From: JBCBSS01 sp039819065
GTDB lineage: Bacteria > Bacteroidota > Bacteroidia > Cytophagales > Cyclobacteriaceae
Direction of reading: 5' to 3'
Length of the DNA stretch: 36,202 nt
Assembly: GCA_039819065.1 (NCBI GenBank)
Contig: JBCBSS010000079.1
Location: 1-36,202, forward strand
Each line of letters starts with the position of its first letter. Position 1 is the stretch's first letter. Made by a program: the position numbers and the translations under genes. The notes under the pieces are model-generated. The model was not told where the DNA came from, did not search any database, and saw only the letters and a program-made list of their open reading frames with translations. Below, one piece after another: positions 33,374-36,202 of this stretch.

Positions 33374-33421
33374 CGGCTATGTAAACCAACACCAACAACC
33401 AATTGCTAAACACTAACTACT

Positions 33422-35869
33422 ATGCTAAGACATCACCTCAAAATGACCCTCAGAACGCTCAGAAAGCAGTTCTCTTTCTCATTGATCAACATTCTGGGGC
33501 TGTCGGTCAGCCTGGCCTGTTTCATCGTTATCGCTCTTTATGTCGATTATGAGCTGAGCTATGATAAATTCTATAAAGACCATGACCGCATATTTAGGAT
33601 TAATGCCCGTTGGGTCAGTGAGGGTGGTGAAAGCCGATATGCCACATCACCGGCGCGATTGGCAGGTGTAATGCAAGCAGAAATCCCTGAGGTAGAAGCG
33701 ATTACCAGGGTCTTTACCTGGAGTGATTTTACCATGAGGCCGGATAATGACATGAATAAGGTTTTCAGAGAAACCAATGTCTGGTTGGCGGATGAGACCT
33801 TTTTCAAAGTGTTGGATTACGGCTTGTTGGCAGGTGATCCTGAAACGGCGTTGAAGGAACCAGTTAGCGTGGTATTGCCTAAATCAACTGCCATCCGATA
33901 TTTCGGTCAACAAGCATTTGATGAGAACAATATTGTAGGGCGTAACCTACTAGGAGGCAAGGACGCCGGTACGCCATGGAAGATAACCGGTATCATGGAG
34001 GACCAGCCTGAGAACTCCCACTTTCAATACGACTTCCTGATATCCACCAATACGATGAAAGAACTGGCGGACGATGAAAACTGGACTTGGAATTTTGTGC
34101 ATACCTACGTCAAATTCAACACTACGCCTGATGAGCAACTTCTCAAAGACACTCATAATAAACTAGATGAAATTGTGGTGCTGCATGCCATTCCATGGAT
34201 GGGCTATACGGAAGAACAATATAAGGAATCAAACACTAAAATGGAGTATTTGCTCCAACCTATTACTGACATTCATCTGAGGTCGAACTATAACCGAGAG
34301 ATGCAACCCAATGGGGATATTAACTATATCTACACTTTCGTAACGGTAGCCATTTTGATCCTGGTTCTGGCCTGTGTCAATTTCATGAATTTGGCCACTG
34401 CCCAATCAGCCAACCGAGCCAAGGAGGTAGGGGTTAGAAAAGTGCTAGGGTCAGGGAAAGCCATATTGATCAAGCGCTTCTTATCTGAATCTGTTGTTTA
34501 CAGCTTGGTCTCATTGATTGTGGCATTAGGTATAGTAGAATTCTTCCTCATCCTCGTCGGTGACTGGCTAGGACATGACTTTCAAGGAGCAGTCTTTCAG
34601 AATGCCAGGCTGGCCTTCATGGTACTTGGTGTTGCCATTGTCATAGGCTTTCTGGCCGGATTGTACCCCGCATTCTATCTGACTGCCTTCCGTCCTTCTG
34701 AAGTATTGAAAGGCAAACTAAGGTCAGGCGTGAGAAGCTCAGGGTTGAGGAATGTGTTGGTGGTATTCCAATTCACCATTTCTGTGGCCTTGATCATTAG
34801 TACCGTGGTGATTAATCAGCAGGTAGATTACATCCAGTCATCCAACTTGGGCTTTGACAAAGAAAACGTACTGATCATACAGAATGATCGCGAGATCGAA
34901 GATCGCAGGCAAGACTTCAAAGACGCACTGAATCAGCTGCCCGGCGTAATCAATGCCAGTTTTTCATCAGGCACACCCGGTGAGAAAGGGTTCATGATGC
35001 GAGGCTTCAGTTTAGAAAACAGCAATGAAGACCAAGGCATCAGGTGGTATCAAATTGACGACCAGTACTTGAATACGATGAACATCCAAATGGCTGAGGG
35101 TAGGGCATTTTCCAGAGAGATTGCCTCTGATACGGCCGGTATTTTGCTCAATGAGGCAGCCGTCCGTAGGATGGGGCTAACAGACCCTATCGGGAAGTAC
35201 ATCATAAGAAACCTGGGCGCTCCAGACGAAGCCAAACTTCAGATCATCGGCGTGATCAAAGATTTTAATTTCGAATCATTTAAGAACAAGATCAAGCCAT
35301 TGGCGCTGGAATACATGCACGGTTTTGTGTTCAAAGATTATGTTTCGGTTAGACTAGCCCCGGGTAATCATGCCCAACAGGTAGCAGAAATCCGAGATCT
35401 ATGGCACAAGTTCGAACCTGGTGTTCCCATGTCTTATTCATTCCTGGACGAGAACTTTGATGCCCTGTTTGCTTCAGAAATGAAACTAAGAAGTGTTTTC
35501 GGAGTACTCACAGGACTGGCTATTTTCATTGCTTGTCTTGGTCTATTTGGCCTAGCTGCTTACACCGCAGAACAGCGCAAGAAGGAAATCGGTATCCGTA
35601 AAGTATTGGGTGCTTCAGTAGCTATAATCATCGCTACGCTAGGTAGAAACTTCGCCCTCATGACCGGCTTAGGTTTTGTAATCGCTACCCCATTAGCCTG
35701 GTACGCCATGCGAGAATGGCTCTCCAGCTTCGAATATAAAATTGACGTAGAGCTTTGGGTTTTTCCAGTGGCAGGTTTGGTCACATTTGCTATAACCCTG
35801 GTGACTATTTTGTATCAATCCACTAAAGCCGCTTTGGTCAACCCTGTGGAGTCGTTGAAGGAGGAGTGA
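33422..35869 (+). CDS. FtsX/MacB-type ABC transporter permease 6 (subfamily B)
   Basis: 815 residues, the longest of the six. First membrane helix about 20-43, FtsX block 1 about 295-425 (CVNFMNLATA near 315), block 2 about 688-810. Loop signatures are AKEVGVRKVLGS (about 333) and KKEIGIRKVLGA (about 720). ELSYDKFY and LFGLAAYTAEQR group it with permeases 3 and 5. The extra length lies mainly in the first periplasmic domain. It is the last member of the array; the next gene is on the opposite strand. Confidence 0.93.
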   Translation: MLRHHLKMTLRTLRKQFSFSLINILGLSVSLACFIVIALYVDYELSYDKFYKDHDRIFRINARWVSEGGESRYATSPARLAGVMQAEIPEVEAITRVFTWSDFTMRPDNDMNKVFRETNVWLADETFFKVLDYGLLAGDPETALKEPVSVVLPKSTAIRYFGQQAFDENNIVGRNLLGGKDAGTPWKITGIMEDQPENSHFQYDFLISTNTMKELADDENWTWNFVHTYVKFNTTPDEQLLKDTHNKLDEIVVLHAIPWMGYTEEQYKESNTKMEYLLQPITDIHLRSNYNREMQPNGDINYIYTFVTVAILILVLACVNFMNLATAQSANRAKEVGVRKVLGSGKAILIKRFLSESVVYSLVSLIVALGIVEFFLILVGDWLGHDFQGAVFQNARLAFMVLGVAIVIGFLAGLYPAFYLTAFRPSEVLKGKLRSGVRSSGLRNVLVVFQFTISVALIISTVVINQQVDYIQSSNLGFDKENVLIIQNDREIEDRRQDFKDALNQLPGVINASFSSGTPGEKGFMMRGFSLENSNEDQGIRWYQIDDQYLNTMNIQMAEGRAFSREIASDTAGILLNEAAVRRMGLTDPIGKYIIRNLGAPDEAKLQIIGVIKDFNFESFKNKIKPLALEYMHGFVFKDYVSVRLAPGNHAQQVAEIRDLWHKFEPGVPMSYSFLDENFDALFASEMKLRSVFGVLTGLAIFIACLGLFGLAAYTAEQRKKEIGIRKVLGASVAIIIATLGRNFALMTGLGFVIATPLAWYAMREWLSSFEYKIDVELWVFPVAGLVTFAITLVTILYQSTKAALVNPVESLKEE

Positions 35870-35947
35870 GGTAACGGCTACAAAGTTTGATTTTTATGTT
35901 TGTATTTTGTGAAAATAATTTCATTAATCGTACTATGTAAAGTTTAA

Positions 35948-36202
35948 CTATATGGTTTTGCTGAATTTGCTTAATTCTTCAAAAGATTTATCTACGATTA
36001 TTTTATTACCCGTTTTTATTTTTCGCAATTGTGTAATTAGGTTAACCGAACTCAGATATACGTTTTTAAGTTGTTTAACCCGAGCGTCGAATCTATCTTC
36101 AACGGTAACATTCAATCCATTAAATAAATCAATCACCCTTTTGATCCATAAATGATCTATATGAGATTCATCGTGCAGTATTCTTTCAAACTCTCGATAA
36201 CC
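35948..36202 (-). CDS. 3' part of an unrecognised gene, cut by the window edge
   Basis: The reading frame is open from the window edge to a TAG at 35948, giving 84 residues. A GTG at 36136 is an internal codon candidate, but the frame continues upstream with sensible sequence (GYREFERILHDESHIDHLWI), so the gene probably starts outside the window. The visible part is helical and charged, ending in KSFEELSKFSKTI, and its AT-rich codon use differs from the permeases. I do not recognise the family. It converges on permease 6. Confidence 0.55.
   Translation of the reverse strand, partial: GYREFERILHDESHIDHLWIKRVIDLFNGLNVTVEDRFDARVKQLKNVYLSSVNLITQLRKIKTGNKIIVDKSFEELSKFSKTI

Larger units (their letters stand above)
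32933..33421. repeat. Repeat-built gap between permeases 5 and 6
   Basis: No gene is seen. It has degenerate AGATATGAGAAG and AAATAGAAATACC words, a worn GC-rich element (near 33095-33125), the CTGTCCTTCTGAAAGAAAC block (from 33201), one ATCAATTGAT (33264-33273) without its partner palindrome, an AGACATAAGACAAAAGA tract, one TCATTGCG element (33339-33373) and a G-poor leader ending CACTAACTACT before the ATG. Confidence 0.65.

Noticed and set aside
23743..33421. Insertion sequences in the permease gaps
   Set aside because: No transposase frame or terminal inverted repeats with target duplication; the repeats are short and non-coding.

Overview
The window looks like a chromosomal segment of a Bacteroidota bacterium, probably order Cytophagales. 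The reasons are AT-rich leaders with few Shine-Dalgarno sequences, the carotenoid gene set (short CrtZ hydroxylase, fused CrtYcd-type cyclase), a TPR-CHAT protein beside an ECF sigma factor, and several long FtsX/MacB-type permeases without an ATPase next to an NtrC-type regulator. The genus cannot be fixed from the sequence alone.

Region 1 (1-6.2 kb). An exported TPR-CHAT (caspase-like) protein on the + strand converges on a three-gene - strand operon: ECF sigma factor, membrane protein with periplasmic TPRs (probable anti-sigma), and a small unknown protein. A divergent + strand gene encodes a lipoprotein. The topology would put the CHAT protease and the anti-sigma TPRs both in the periplasm, which suggests a surface-sensing sigma pathway.

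Region 2 (6.2-15.8 kb, all - strand). This is a light-response and carotenoid locus. Read in the direction of transcription it holds a MerR-type B12 photoreceptor-repressor (CarH/LitR class, with the W-x9-EH and ExHxxG signatures), an ECF sigma factor, crtI, crtB, idi, a small conserved protein, a photolyase, a YbjT-like SDR/DUF2867 protein, an SRPBCC protein, crtZ and a CrtYcd-type lycopene cyclase. The pathway encoded runs from phytoene through lycopene and beta-carotene to zeaxanthin. No GGPP synthase or ketolase is present. Most genes overlap or nearly touch, and idi, crtI and the photolyase use non-ATG starts.

Region 3 (15.9-18.8 kb, - strand). An NtrC-type sigma54-dependent response regulator and its NtrB-like membrane histidine kinase. 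A good -24/-12 sigma54 promoter lies in the divergent gap, pointing at the first permease.

Region 4 (18.8-35.9 kb, + strand). Six tandem paralogous FtsX/MacB-type ABC permeases of 790-815 residues, in two sequence subfamilies (1, 2, 4 and 3, 5, 6), with no ATPase gene in the window. Four of the gaps between them are long (489-786 bp) and built from shared repeats: a TCATTGCG...GCAATCC element, GC-rich CCCCTC/GAGGGG elements, purine-rich AGACATAAGA tracts, and a pair of palindromes (ATCAATTGAT and CGAAAGTAACTTTCG) whose starts are about 30 bp apart. The fourth permease has ten perfect copies of the octamer AAAAAGCC ending exactly at its ATG. The window closes with the 3' part of an unrecognised - strand gene.
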